Below, piece by piece: positions 1 to 8,199 of a DNA stretch of 64,000 nucleotides. The position numbers were made by a program, and so were the translations under genes. Source of the DNA: Rhodospirillaceae bacterium UBA6219 (GTDB lineage: Bacteria; Pseudomonadota; Alphaproteobacteria; Rhodospirillales; Magnetospirillaceae). The stretch lies in assembly GCA_002435715.1 (NCBI GenBank), contig DISD01000005.1, forward strand, positions 1 to 64,000, in the 5' to 3' direction. The notes beneath the pieces are model-generated. The model ran no database searches. It worked only from the letters and a program-made list of their open reading frames with translations, and was not told the origin of the DNA. Every line of letters begins with the position of its first letter. Position 1 is the stretch's first letter.

Positions 1-101
1 ACGCCCAGGTCGAAGCCGTCCATGATGGCGAAGCCGATCAGCAACACGCCCAGGAACAGCCACCAGATCAGACGCAGGATTTCGTAATCGACGATTCCCA
101 T
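1..101 (-). CDS. cydB: Cytochrome bd ubiquinol oxidase subunit II (CydB), N-terminal fragment
   Basis: Only the first 33 or so codons are inside the window; the rest lies beyond the left edge. The visible residues, MGIVDYEILRLIWWLFLG and then an LLIGFAIMDGFDLG stretch, match the conserved N-terminus of CydB, including the first membrane helix and the IMDGFDLG segment. CydB is the membrane subunit that pairs with CydA in the bd-type quinol oxidase, a high-affinity terminal oxidase used at low oxygen. The ATG lies 11 bases downstream of the cydA stop, so it is cotranscribed with cydA and cydP. The start is clear; the call is limited only by the short visible length. Confidence 0.9.
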   Translation of the reverse strand, partial: MGIVDYEILRLIWWLFLGVLLIGFAIMDGFDLG

Positions 102-112
102 GATGCGTTTCC

Positions 113-1678
113 TTATTCAGCCGGTTGCGCGACGATTTCGGCGGCGGGGCGTTTCAGCCCCAGGGCCTGGACCGGTCCCAAGCGGATGGTCTTGCGCATC
201 AGCACGATGTCGACCACCAGCAACGACGAGTAGAAGACGACGAAGCCGGCCAAGGTGAACAACACCTTGGGCAGCGACAGCGACGACGAGCCCAGGAAGG
301 TGGGCAACATGCCGTCCACCGCCCAGGGTTGACGGCCGAATTCGGCGACGAACCAGCCCAGTTCGGCGGCCAGCCAGGGCAGCGGCAGCGCATAGAAACA
401 GGTTTTCAGGAACCAGGTTCCGCCGAAATCGCGTTTGCTGGCCTTCCAAAAGGCGATGGCGAAGAAGGCGATGAAGAAGAACCCCAGGGCGACCATGATG
501 CGAAAGCCCCAGAACAGCGGCCCGACGTCGGGCACGGTGTCGCGGGCGGCTTGGGCGATCTGGGAATCGCTGGCTTGGCGCGGGTCGGCGATATAGCGTT
601 TCAGCAACAAGGCGTGGCCCAGATCCTTGTCGTTGGCGGCCAGGATGGCACGGGCTTCGGCGTTGCCGCGGTCGGTGCGCAGGGTTTCCAAGGCGTCATA
701 AGCCACCAAGCCGTTGCGCACCCGGGCTTGTGCCGTTTTCACCAGATCGTTGATCCCCGGCAATGGGGTATCGGTGGAGCGGGTGGCGATCAGCCCCAGG
801 GCCCAGGGGACCTGGATCTCGAAACGGTTCTCGCCGGCCGTGCTGTCGGGGATGGCGAACAGGGTGAAGGGGGCGGGCGCCGCTTCGGTTTCCCACATGC
901 CTTCCATGGCGGCCAGCTTCATCTTCTGGCTTTCGCTGACCGTGTAGCCGCTTTCGTCCCCCAGGACCACCACCGACAGGCTGGACAACAGGCCGAAGGC
1001 CGAGGCGACGATCATCGAGCGTTGGGCGAACTGAACGTGACGGTTCTTCAGCAGGTACCAGGCGCTGATCGCCATGACGAAGATGGAACCGGTGACATAA
1101 CCGGCACTGATGGTGTGGACGAATTTGGACTGGGCCGCCGGGTTGAACAGCAAGTCCCAGAACGAGGTCATCTCCATGCGCATGGTGTCGGGGTTGAAAT
1201 GGGCGCCGACCGGGTTCTGCATCCAGCCATTGGCGATCAGGATCCACAACGCCGACAGGTTGGAACCGATGGCCACCAGCCAGGTGGCGGTCAGATGGCC
1301 GACCTTGCTCATGCGGTTCCAGCCAAAAAAGAACAGGCCGACGAAGGTGGATTCCAGGAAGAAGGCCATCAAGCCTTCGATGGCCAGGGGCGCGCCGAAG
1401 ATGTCGCCCACATAATGCGAGTAATAGGCCCAGTTGGTGCCGAACTGGAATTCCATGGTGATGCCGGTGGCCACCCCCATGGCGAAGTTGATGCCGAACA
1501 GCTTGCCCCAGAACTTGGTCATGTCGCGCCAGATGGTGCGCCCGGTCATCACATAGGCGCTTTCCATGATGGCCAGCAGGAACGAAAGCCCCAGGGTCAG
1601 GGGCACGAACAGGAAATGGTAAAGGGCGGTGGTGGCGAATTGCAGCCGCCCCACCTGGGTTGGGTCGAAATCCAACAT
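113..1678 (-). CDS. cydA: Cytochrome bd ubiquinol oxidase subunit I (CydA)
   Basis: 521 residues, the normal length for CydA. The protein starts MLDFDPTQVGRLQFATTALY, followed by the HFLFVPLTLG helix typical of the family. It contains the GRQPW motif near the C-terminus (in the segment GWFVAEFGRQPWAV) and a long hydrophilic Q-loop after about residue 250, so it is of the E. coli-like long-loop type rather than the short CIO type. CydA binds haems b558, b595 and d and oxidises quinol on the outer face of the cytoplasmic membrane while reducing O2. An open frame continues upstream of the ATG at 1678, but it would overlap cydP and has no family similarity, so the ATG is preferred. It sits 2 bases after the cydP stop and 11 bases before cydB. 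Confidence 0.96.
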   Translation of the reverse strand: MLDFDPTQVGRLQFATTALYHFLFVPLTLGLSFLLAIMESAYVMTGRTIWRDMTKFWGKLFGINFAMGVATGITMEFQFGTNWAYYSHYVGDIFGAPLAIEGLMAFFLESTFVGLFFFGWNRMSKVGHLTATWLVAIGSNLSALWILIANGWMQNPVGAHFNPDTMRMEMTSFWDLLFNPAAQSKFVHTISAGYVTGSIFVMAISAWYLLKNRHVQFAQRSMIVASAFGLLSSLSVVVLGDESGYTVSESQKMKLAAMEGMWETEAAPAPFTLFAIPDSTAGENRFEIQVPWALGLIATRSTDTPLPGINDLVKTAQARVRNGLVAYDALETLRTDRGNAEARAILAANDKDLGHALLLKRYIADPRQASDSQIAQAARDTVPDVGPLFWGFRIMVALGFFFIAFFAIAFWKASKRDFGGTWFLKTCFYALPLPWLAAELGWFVAEFGRQPWAVDGMLPTFLGSSSLSLPKVLFTLAGFVVFYSSLLVVDIVLMRKTIRLGPVQALGLKRPAAEIVAQPAE

Positions 1679-1680
1679 AG

Positions 1681-1899
1681 TCAGTTTCCTTGGCTTTCGG
1701 CGGCGACGGGGCGCAGACGATCGTCCATCACCGACGGGTCCACCCGCAGGCGGTCGTCGTCGCCGAAGAAGAAAAGACGCAGCGCCACCACCACGCACAG
1801 CTTGATCGCCAGTGCCGTGGCGATGCCCCGGGCCAATGGCGTCTTGGGCCGCAATCCGGCCTTTGCGAAGGCAAGAAGACTCGACAGGACGGCACGCAT
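1681..1899 (-). CDS. cydP: Small membrane protein of the cyd operon, CydP-like
   Basis: 72 residues. One membrane helix is visible around residues 25-45 (ARGIATALAIKLCVVVALRL, then LFFFGD), followed by a short polar tail. A short basic leader plus an ALxxKLxxxxALRxLFF helix is characteristic of the CydP family (putative small subunit encoded beside cydAB). An AAGGAG ribosome-binding site lies 6 bases before the ATG at 1899. It ends 2 bases before cydA, so the two are translationally coupled. The likely role is accessory subunit or assembly/stability factor of cytochrome bd, from context and family. It is too short for certainty, and another single-helix cyd-associated peptide is possible. Confidence 0.75.
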   Translation of the reverse strand: MRAVLSSLLAFAKAGLRPKTPLARGIATALAIKLCVVVALRLFFFGDDDRLRVDPSVMDDRLRPVAAESQGN

Positions 1900-2030
1900 G
1901 GCATGCTCCTTGGATCAGCTTGGGTGTGACTGCGAACGAAATTCCAGCCCGTTCCCCGGCCGTCGGGCGCAAGGGGCGGCGACGCCGGTTCTTCAACCGC
2001 CGCGCAGGTCAGGGCTGGATGTCAGATGGA

Positions 2031-2477
2031 TCAGGCCCGCGGTGGGGCGCGGGGCGAGGATGCGCCATCCAGCCGGGCCGGTTTGGCGGCGGGCGGGATG
2101 AAGGCCGGGACTTCGCCGGCAAAGGCCGTATAGCTGGCCTGGACGTCCAGCGCCACCAGGGCCGGGGCTTTGGCGCCGCCATGCATCAACGGCAAACAGA
2201 AGACGCAGAAATCGTTGTGACCGTCGCCCGTGGCATCGACGATGTTGCCGTCCTTGTCCATCACCACCAGGCCGGTGGCGGTACAAATGACGATGCGGTC
2301 GTCCATCAAGGCTTGGGTGAACAGCGGGTTGGTGCCTTCGGCCTGGGCCGGCAAGGCGCCGACAACGTTGAAGGTCACCACGAACAGGCCCAACAAGGCG
2401 ACGACGAGGCGCCGCACCGAGCCCAGGTCGCTCTGGTTCGACAGGTCGTACTGACGTCGCCGGATAGCCTTGTTCAT
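2031..2477 (-). CDS. DUF2946-like small secreted or membrane protein
   Basis: About 148 residues from the ATG at 2477. A basic start is followed by a hydrophobic stretch (RRLVVALLGLFVVTFNVVGA, then LPAQA) that looks like a signal peptide or anchor. The mature part has a paired-cysteine feature, IVICTATGLVVMD and later HNDFCVFCLPLMHGG, the CxxC plus His arrangement of DUF2946 proteins, which often sit near copper or haem-copper functions. The tail is Pro/Ala rich. The start is uncertain: a good GGAGG lies 22 bases before this ATG but only 8 bases before an in-frame ATT, and an in-frame ATG at 2594 also exists. It reads towards cydP across a 131-base gap and may or may not be cotranscribed. A metal-related role is inference only. 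Confidence 0.6.
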   Translation of the reverse strand: MNKAIRRRQYDLSNQSDLGSVRRLVVALLGLFVVTFNVVGALPAQAEGTNPLFTQALMDDRIVICTATGLVVMDKDGNIVDATGDGHNDFCVFCLPLMHGGAKAPALVALDVQASYTAFAGEVPAFIPPAAKPARLDGASSPRAPPRA

Positions 2478-2971
2478 AGTGTGGGCAATGTGCGGTTCCT
2501 CCGGGACGGTGTCAAGGATTCTCGGGACTGTGATCGGGCGGGCGCAGAAGCCTGGTCTTTTGTAGGGGGGCAATATTTCATCGGTATAGCGCACAGGTTG
2601 AAGAGACGATTCGAGCGGGAAATCGTCGAATTGAGAGGGGTGTCTCTCAATGGTTTTATGGTTATTACTTCACTCTTAACAATATGTCATGCCTGACAAT
2701 TCATCCAGATTTCTTATGTATTTTTGACATTGTCTCCTAATGAGATGGGTGGAATTTTTTACACATATAATGAGATGTAAAATTCTGGATATGATCTTAT
2801 CGAAGGTCATCTGTTTCCACATTGTGACTAAAGCTAGATATCGCCTGGGATAGACTGCGACTTTTGAATCAATTTAAAACTCCAGAGCAACCTAGAATCT
2901 TTCCCATTACGGCTTCACTACAACGTTCAGTGTTGGTATATGGAGAAGTGGGTTGGAAAAAGGGGTGGGTC
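2478..2971. promoter_or_regulatory. AT-rich intergenic region, probable promoter region for the 20-gene plus-strand operon
   Basis: About 490 bases lie between the divergently oriented DUF2946-like gene and the first kinase. Bases 2640-2900 are far richer in A/T than the neighbouring genes, as expected for a promoter-containing region. A perfect TTGACA occurs at 2724-2729 and a perfect TATAAT at 2766-2771, but they are 36 bases apart and cannot form one sigma-70 promoter; neither has a good partner. A direct repeat is described separately. I see no RNA gene, riboswitch or convincing ORF here. The transcription start cannot be placed from the sequence. Confidence 0.45.
2738..2777. repeat. Direct repeat TAATGAGATG, two copies about three helical turns apart
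   Basis: The ten-base word TAATGAGATG occurs at 2738-2747 and again at 2768-2777, start to start 30 bases, on the same strand. The second copy overlaps the TATAAT at 2766-2771. Spacing close to three DNA turns would put both copies on the same helix face, which suits a dimeric regulator upstream of the kinase operon. In AT-rich DNA a chance repeat is possible; no regulator gene is adjacent. Confidence 0.4.
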
Positions 2972-5152
2972 GTGTCGCAGTGCCCTTCGTGCTTTGGCGA
3001 ATCGGAAAGTGCTGACGGACAGCCTTGTTCCCGGTGCGGTTGGCACGCCGGGAAAGAGGTCGACGGTCCCTATCTGGCCATCGGTTCCCTGTTGGGGGGC
3101 AAGTATCGGGTCGGGCGCTGCCTGGGGGCGGGGGGCTTCGGCATCACCTATCTGTGCCGCGACGAAAACCTGAAAGCCCTTGTCGCCATCAAGGAATACT
3201 TCCCCGCGCAGCTGGTCCAGCGCGGCATGTCCTTGCGTCAGGTGGCGTCGTTCACCGGAAAGTACGACGACTATTCCTATGGGCTGGAACAGTTCCTGCG
3301 CGAGGCGCAGATGCTGGCGACCTATCGGGATCATGCCGGCATCGTCTCGATTCTCGACTATTTCCCCGAGAACGGGACCGGCTACATGGTCATGGAATAT
3401 TTGGACGGCTACACGTTCGAAGAATACCTGAAGGAACGCCAGGGCAAGCTGCCGTGGGTCGAGGTTCTGAACATTCTGACCCCGGTGATGGACGCCCTGC
3501 GCGCCGTCCATTCCCATGGTGTCGTCCACCGGGACGTCTCGCCCGAGAACATCTTGTTGCTGCGCGACGGCCGGGTCAAGGTCATCGATTTCGGAGCCGC
3601 CCGGCGGGCGCTGAAACAGAAAAGCCAGGCGCTGTCCATCATCCTGCGGGAAGGCTACGCCCCGTTCGAGCAATACCAAACCCAGGGCGAGCAAGGCCCT
3701 TGGACCGATGTCTACGCCTTGGCGGCGACTTTCTATCGCGCCCTGACCGGTCAATTGCCCCCCATGGCCACCGACCGGGTGGCCAACGACCGCTTGGTCA
3801 AGCCTTCCGCCCTGGGGGTCGCCCTCCCATCCGGCGTCGAGCGGGCTTTGCTCAAGGGGTTGGCGGTGATGAAGGGCGATCGTTACCAGGACATGGGGGC
3901 ATTCCTTCATGATTTGCGTCGCGCCCAAGGGGGCGAGCAGAAAGCCTCGCCCTCCCCCGGTCCGAGCAAGCCGGTGCCATGGAAGGCGGCGGCCGCCTTG
4001 GGCGGCGTTCTGGTGATTGCGGGACTGGCCTGGGTCCTGATGCCCGGCTCGTCCGAACAGCCGGCGGCCCCGGTGGTTCAGCCGGCTCAGCCCGTTCAAA
4101 CCGCTCAGCCGGTTGCCGCACCGCCGCCGGTTCAAAAGCCGGCCGAAATTCTGGCCCCAAAACCCGTTGAATTGCGCCAGGACGTGGCGGTGTTGCTTCC
4201 GGGTGGGGGCGGCGAGGCCAAGGCGAAATGTCCGCAATCCACGGCCCTTTATGCCAGTGCGTTCTCTGACGATTCGGGGTTGGGGACGTTGGAATGCGGC
4301 AGGAAGGTCACGGTCCTGGGGAATGTGCTGGGGGCGCCGCGTACGGCGATCCAGTGGGAAGATGGCACGGCCTATGTGGCCTCGTCCGCCTTGGTTCCGT
4401 TCACCGTCGCCGCCCCGCGTCCCACCAAATCCGAACAAGCCACCGCCAAGGCGACCCCGACAGCGGTCGCGGCGCCGACAGTGGTCGCGGCCACGGACCC
4501 GGCGGCCAGTGCCGATTGTTCGCTGTCCTCGGCGGTCACCCCCCGCCGCAATTTGGCGGGCTGCGATCTGTCGGGGCGCAATCTGCATGGGGCGGCGCTC
4601 AAGGGGGCCAACCTCAGCAAGGCGAACCTGTCGGGGGCCGATCTGTCGGGGGCGGATCTCAGCAACACCAACTTGCAGGGCGCCAATTTGTCGGGGGCCG
4701 ATCTGCGCGAGGCCAAGCTGGAACTGGCCAATGCCGACGGCGCCGACCTGCGCAATGCCAAAATGGGCAAGCGCATCCGCAAGTTCCTGTTTCGCCATGC
4801 CAATTTGACCGGCACCGATTTGCATGGGGTGAAATTCATCGATTCCGTCGGTGATGGCGCCAATTTCAGTCGCACCAATCTTGTCGATGCCGAATTCCCC
4901 TCCACCAGTGTCAAGGGGGCGGTGTTTTCCGGTGCCGATCTGAAAGACACCTATTGGGCCCGGGCCGACTTGACCGACGCCGACCTGCGGCAAGCCAAGA
5001 ACGTGTCGGTGGACGACATGCGCAAGGCCTATGCCTGCGATACCGACCTTTACACCGTGAAGATCCGCGTCTGCAGCCCCTTGGGGGGGATCGTCGAAAG
5101 CCTGGCTTCGAAATTGATCAAGGAAATTGCTGCCGAGGGGGGCGAGCCATGA
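2972..5152 (+). CDS. Zinc-ribbon Ser/Thr protein kinase with membrane helix, SH3-like domain and pentapeptide repeats
   Basis: 726 residues from GTG 2972, chosen because an AGGGG lies 7 bases upstream and because the protein then begins like its two paralogues in the operon; the upstream reading frame lies in AT-rich DNA. Order: zinc ribbon C4-x2-C7, C19-x2-C22; kinase domain about 40-310 with glycine loop GAGGFGITY, Lys74 (VAIK), Asp188 in HRDVSPEN, Asp206 in DFG; one membrane helix about 339-358; a Pro/Gln/Ala-rich linker; an SH3-like segment (about 415-475); and pentapeptide repeats (about 530-680) of A(N/D)LSG type. Topology predicts a cytoplasmic kinase with periplasmic SH3 and pentapeptide parts, an envelope-sensing receptor kinase. 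The usual Lys of HRDxK is Ser190. It overlaps the next gene by 4 bases (ATGA). Confidence 0.9.
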   Translation: MSQCPSCFGESESADGQPCSRCGWHAGKEVDGPYLAIGSLLGGKYRVGRCLGAGGFGITYLCRDENLKALVAIKEYFPAQLVQRGMSLRQVASFTGKYDDYSYGLEQFLREAQMLATYRDHAGIVSILDYFPENGTGYMVMEYLDGYTFEEYLKERQGKLPWVEVLNILTPVMDALRAVHSHGVVHRDVSPENILLLRDGRVKVIDFGAARRALKQKSQALSIILREGYAPFEQYQTQGEQGPWTDVYALAATFYRALTGQLPPMATDRVANDRLVKPSALGVALPSGVERALLKGLAVMKGDRYQDMGAFLHDLRRAQGGEQKASPSPGPSKPVPWKAAAALGGVLVIAGLAWVLMPGSSEQPAAPVVQPAQPVQTAQPVAAPPPVQKPAEILAPKPVELRQDVAVLLPGGGGEAKAKCPQSTALYASAFSDDSGLGTLECGRKVTVLGNVLGAPRTAIQWEDGTAYVASSALVPFTVAAPRPTKSEQATAKATPTAVAAPTVVAATDPAASADCSLSSAVTPRRNLAGCDLSGRNLHGAALKGANLSKANLSGADLSGADLSNTNLQGANLSGADLREAKLELANADGADLRNAKMGKRIRKFLFRHANLTGTDLHGVKFIDSVGDGANFSRTNLVDAEFPSTSVKGAVFSGADLKDTYWARADLTDADLRQAKNVSVDDMRKAYACDTDLYTVKIRVCSPLGGIVESLASKLIKEIAAEGGEP

Positions 5153-5781
5153 TCCGTCGTCTTGTCCGGTCGAGGGCGGCGGCGAGTCTGCTGGCGCTGA
5201 TGGTTGTGTTGGCCGGGCCTGCTTGGGCCGAACCGGCGGCAGAGGTTCGCATCGCCAATGGTGGCCAGGGGGGGGATGGGCAATTCGCCCAGGATTTGGC
5301 GCAAGTTTTGGCCGTGTCCTTCGCCAGCCGTTTGCGGGTGGTTCCCCTGCAAAGCGGCACGGAGGCCTTGGCTTTGGCCGATCTGTGCGCGGGCAAGGCT
5401 GAACTGGCGGTGTTGCCGTCGCGGATCGTCGAGACGGAAACCCTGTGTCCGCGTCGCAAGAACGAAGCGAAGAAGCGCGGCTTGCGCCTGGTCAGCCGGC
5501 TTGGCGATGACGCTGCCGCGGAAGGCGGGGCGTGGTTGCTGGTGGGGACCGACAAGCCCGATACCGGGGTGGAAACCCTGGTGGCGCTGATGTTTCCCAA
5601 CATGGACGTTCTGGCCAGCGGCAGCCGCAAAGATCGTTGGGCGGGGGCCAATGTGTTCGCCGACCAGCCAGGGGTGAAACGGGACAATTCCGCCGCCTTG
5701 TGGGTCGCGGGGATCCGTGAACGCTGTTCGGCCCGTGCGTCGGATTCTTACTGCGCCACACTGGACGGGGGCTGGAAATGA
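5149..5781 (+). CDS. Secreted periplasmic protein, solute-binding-like
   Basis: 210 residues. A classical signal peptide is visible (basic MIRRLVRSR, then ASLLALMVVLAGPAWA, cleavage before EPAAE). The mature part begins VRIANGGQGGDG and contains VLAVSFASRLRVVPLQSG, a pattern like the start of type-2 periplasmic binding proteins (TAXI or phosphonate type), but at about 190 residues it is shorter than a typical binding protein. Five cysteines, including two near the C-terminus (ERCSARASDSYC), suggest disulphides. The ATG overlaps the stop of the pentapeptide kinase gene, so translation is coupled; a ligand-sensing partner for that kinase's periplasmic part is plausible but inferred. No family is assigned firmly. 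Confidence 0.65.
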   Translation: MIRRLVRSRAAASLLALMVVLAGPAWAEPAAEVRIANGGQGGDGQFAQDLAQVLAVSFASRLRVVPLQSGTEALALADLCAGKAELAVLPSRIVETETLCPRRKNEAKKRGLRLVSRLGDDAAAEGGAWLLVGTDKPDTGVETLVALMFPNMDVLASGSRKDRWAGANVFADQPGVKRDNSAALWVAGIRERCSARASDSYCATLDGGWK

Positions 5782-5820
5782 AGTACGTCGTCGTGCATGT
5801 CCGGGGAGGTGACGGCATCC

Positions 5821-7515
5821 ATGAGTGCTGATCTTTGCCCCTGGTGTTTCTCGGATTCCGGTTTCCATGACGGTCGTTGTTCCGCCTGCGGGTGGGATCC
5901 CGGAAAAGTCGAAGACGGTCCTTATTTGCCCCTGGGCAGCGTCCTGATGGGAAAATATCAGGTGGGACGCCCGCTGGGGCAGGGGGGCTTCGGCATCACC
6001 TATCTGTGTTGGGACCTGAATCTGGCGGTTCGGGTCGCGGTCAAGGAATTCTATCCCCAGCAATTGGGCTCGCGGCCGTTGGGGGCGACCAACGTCACGC
6101 CGTTCAGCGGCAAGGGCGGCGACTTCACCTATGGTCTGAACCAGTTCCTGGCCGAGGCCCGGGTCCTGGCGCGCTTTCGCGATCATCCGGGGATCGTTTC
6201 GATCCTGGATTTCTTCGCCGCCAATGAAACCGGCTACATGGTGATGGAGCACCTGGACGGCTGCACCTTCGACGGCTTCCTGACCAGCCACGGCGGCAAG
6301 ATCGCCCCCGATCTGGCCGCCAACATCCTGCTGCCGGTGATGGACGCCCTGCGGGCCGTCCACCAAGAGGGATTGATTCACCGCGACATCAGCCCCGACA
6401 ACGTCTTCTTGCTGCAAGATCATCGGGTCAAGGTCCTGGATTTCGGCGCGGCCCGCCAAGCCGTCAGTTCGCGCAGCCGGGCCTTGTCGGTCATCCTGAA
6501 GGAAGGTTTCGCCCCGCTCGAACAATATCAAAGCAACGGCAACCAGGGGCCGTGGACCGACGTTTACGCCCTGGCCGCCACGTTTTACCGGGCCGTGACC
6601 GGGCATTTGCCGCCGTCTTCCATTGACCGCTTGGGCACCGATTCTTACCAGCCGCCTTCGGCGCTGGGGATCGACATCGCCCCGGAACTCGAACAGGTGC
6701 TGAACCGGGGGCTGTCGGTTCAGATCGAAGGCCGTTACCCGGACATGGACAGCTTCAGCCAGGCGCTGCGCGCCGCGCTGGCGGGGCAGGCGCCGGCCCC
6801 GGTCAAGTCGGATACGGTCAAGCCGGATGCGCTCAAGCCTGATACGGGGGCTGCCAACAAGGGTTTGGTGCCGAAAGCAGATGGTCCGGCATCCGCAAAA
6901 CTGTCGCCGCCCTTGCTGGCAGGGGCGGCGGCGGTCTTGGCGATCGCCGCCGGGGGGTGGTTCTGGCTGGGCGGGACGTCTTCGACACCGGTGTCTGGCG
7001 GTGGCGCTGTCATCTCGGCGGGGGCTGGGGCTTCTGCCGGTGTCGATCGGATTTCCACTAATGTTTCGGTGCCGTCCCGCGATGTCGATCCCCAGGTGGT
7101 CGCCCGCAATTTGCGCCAATCCGCGTCATTGCTGGTCAACGCCGCCTTGAAACAAGGGCGGCGCGACATTCTGGCCGATGGCGCCGACCGGCTGAAATCC
7201 TTGGCCGAGACCGCCCCCGACATGCGCGCTCAATACGAACAAAGCGCCAGCCGCGTCACCCGTTTGGATCAGGAAATCGGTTCCATGGTTCAGGAATACG
7301 GCCTGGCCTTGCGGGCCCTGTCATCGGTTTCCCAATCCGTGCTGGGCGAGGCGCTGGAGATGGAAACCTCGCAGGTTTTGCCGGACGAGCGCTTGCTGCC
7401 GGCTTATCAGGCGGTCGGCGAACACGCCCGTGCCTTGGGCAATGGCGGGCTGTCCGACGCTCGGGTGCGCCAGGATGTTCAGCGTCTGGCGAAGGATTTT
7501 TCTGTTTCCCGCTAA
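5821..7515 (+). CDS. Zinc-ribbon Ser/Thr protein kinase with membrane helix (second paralogue)
   Basis: 564 residues from ATG 5821; GGAGG lies about 11 bases upstream, and the ATG at 5797 lacks a ribosome site. Zinc ribbon C6-x2-C9 and C20-x2-C23; kinase domain about 40-320 with GQGGFGITY, Lys75 (VAVK), Asp189 in HRDISPDN, Asp207 in DFG, and the segment GPWTDVYALAATFYR shared with the first kinase. A lysine/aspartate-rich linker precedes one membrane helix (about 365-384). The remaining 180 residues are periplasmic by prediction and helical in character, without pentapeptide repeats, so the outer domain differs from the first kinase. The HRDxK lysine is again replaced by Ser. It lies 39 bases after the periplasmic protein gene and 26 before a lipoprotein gene. 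Confidence 0.92.
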   Translation: MSADLCPWCFSDSGFHDGRCSACGWDPGKVEDGPYLPLGSVLMGKYQVGRPLGQGGFGITYLCWDLNLAVRVAVKEFYPQQLGSRPLGATNVTPFSGKGGDFTYGLNQFLAEARVLARFRDHPGIVSILDFFAANETGYMVMEHLDGCTFDGFLTSHGGKIAPDLAANILLPVMDALRAVHQEGLIHRDISPDNVFLLQDHRVKVLDFGAARQAVSSRSRALSVILKEGFAPLEQYQSNGNQGPWTDVYALAATFYRAVTGHLPPSSIDRLGTDSYQPPSALGIDIAPELEQVLNRGLSVQIEGRYPDMDSFSQALRAALAGQAPAPVKSDTVKPDALKPDTGAANKGLVPKADGPASAKLSPPLLAGAAAVLAIAAGGWFWLGGTSSTPVSGGGAVISAGAGASAGVDRISTNVSVPSRDVDPQVVARNLRQSASLLVNAALKQGRRDILADGADRLKSLAETAPDMRAQYEQSASRVTRLDQEIGSMVQEYGLALRALSSVSQSVLGEALEMETSQVLPDERLLPAYQAVGEHARALGNGGLSDARVRQDVQRLAKDFSVSR

Positions 7516-7541
7516 GGGGGATCACGTGAAGGGGTGTGGAG

Positions 7542-8195
7542 ATGTTCAGCAAAGGACAAAAGATCGGTTTGGCCATGGCTTTGGTCGCCACCTTGGGCGG
7601 GTGTGTCACCACTGACCAGGATCAGACCCGATTGGAAGGGGCTTTGGCCGGTGCGGCTGTGGGGGCCGCCGCCGGTGCGGCCACCGGTCGCGGCAATGCC
7701 GTGCTGGTCGGCGCGGTGATCGGTGCCGGCGTGGGCCTGATGGCGGGCGAATACATCGCCCAACGCAAGCAGGAATATGTCGATGCGCGCGCCATGGTCG
7801 AGGGCGAAACCGAATGGGTCCGGCAATTGACCGCGACCACGGCCTTGGAAAACGACAACCTCAAGAACCGCCTGACCCTGATCGACCGCGATATCGCCGC
7901 GCTTCAGAAGAAGAAGAAGACCAACAAGATCAGCCAGGACGAAGTGGGGGCGACGCTGAAGAAAATTCTGACGTTGCGTGAAGCGGAAGAGAAAAAGCTG
8001 AAGGTCGCCAAGGAAGAATACAAGACCCAGGAAGCTTTGTTGGCGGATGCCAAGAAGGAAAACGTTGAAGAGCCCAAGCTGGTTCTGATGCGTGCGCAGC
8101 TTGATGCGTATGCCAATGCGATTTCTGTGACGCAAGATCAGATCAATCGCATCAATGACCAGCAAAATTCCGTTCTTTTGACCTATCGGAGCTAA
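7542..8195 (+). CDS. Lipoprotein with glycine-zipper segment and coiled coil
   Basis: 217 residues from ATG 7542 (a GAAGGGG lies 7 bases upstream; a GTG at 7536 is too close to it). The N-terminus KIGLAMALVATLGGC is a lipoprotein signal with lipobox LGGC. Immediately after comes a Gly/Ala-rich membrane-active segment (ALAGAAVGAAAGAATGRGNA and on to MAGEYIA), typical of glycine-zipper lipoproteins. Residues about 85-215 form a charged, Lys/Glu-rich coiled coil. Location: outer or inner membrane, periplasmic side. It is paired with the next lipoprotein gene, 4 bases downstream; they may form a periplasmic assembly with the kinase exodomains. Function unknown. Confidence 0.8.
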   Translation: MFSKGQKIGLAMALVATLGGCVTTDQDQTRLEGALAGAAVGAAAGAATGRGNAVLVGAVIGAGVGLMAGEYIAQRKQEYVDARAMVEGETEWVRQLTATTALENDNLKNRLTLIDRDIAALQKKKKTNKISQDEVGATLKKILTLREAEEKKLKVAKEEYKTQEALLADAKKENVEEPKLVLMRAQLDAYANAISVTQDQINRINDQQNSVLLTYRS

Positions 8196-8199
8196 GGCG

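Noticed and set aside
1679..1996. N-terminal extension of the cydA reading frame by about 106 codons.
   Set aside because: It would overlap cydP completely and has no family similarity; the internal ATG at 1678 gives the standard CydA start and length.
2724..2771. TTGACA at 2724-2729 and TATAAT at 2766-2771 as one sigma-70 promoter.
   Set aside because: The spacer is 36 bases, far from the required 16-18, and neither box has a partner at the proper distance.
2864..2971. Upstream in-frame extension of the first kinase.
   Set aside because: AT-rich, unlike the downstream codons, no ribosome site; paralogues begin right at the zinc ribbon.
2927..4993. A 688-codon open frame antisense to the first kinase, and similar long antisense frames elsewhere (for example plus strand 29670-32657, 36366-37817, 45378-47465, 50080-53214).
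   Set aside because: They mirror the coding strand of clear genes, show periodic low-complexity Gly/Gln/His/Arg content and have no recognisable motif. In high-GC DNA such antisense frames are expected by chance.
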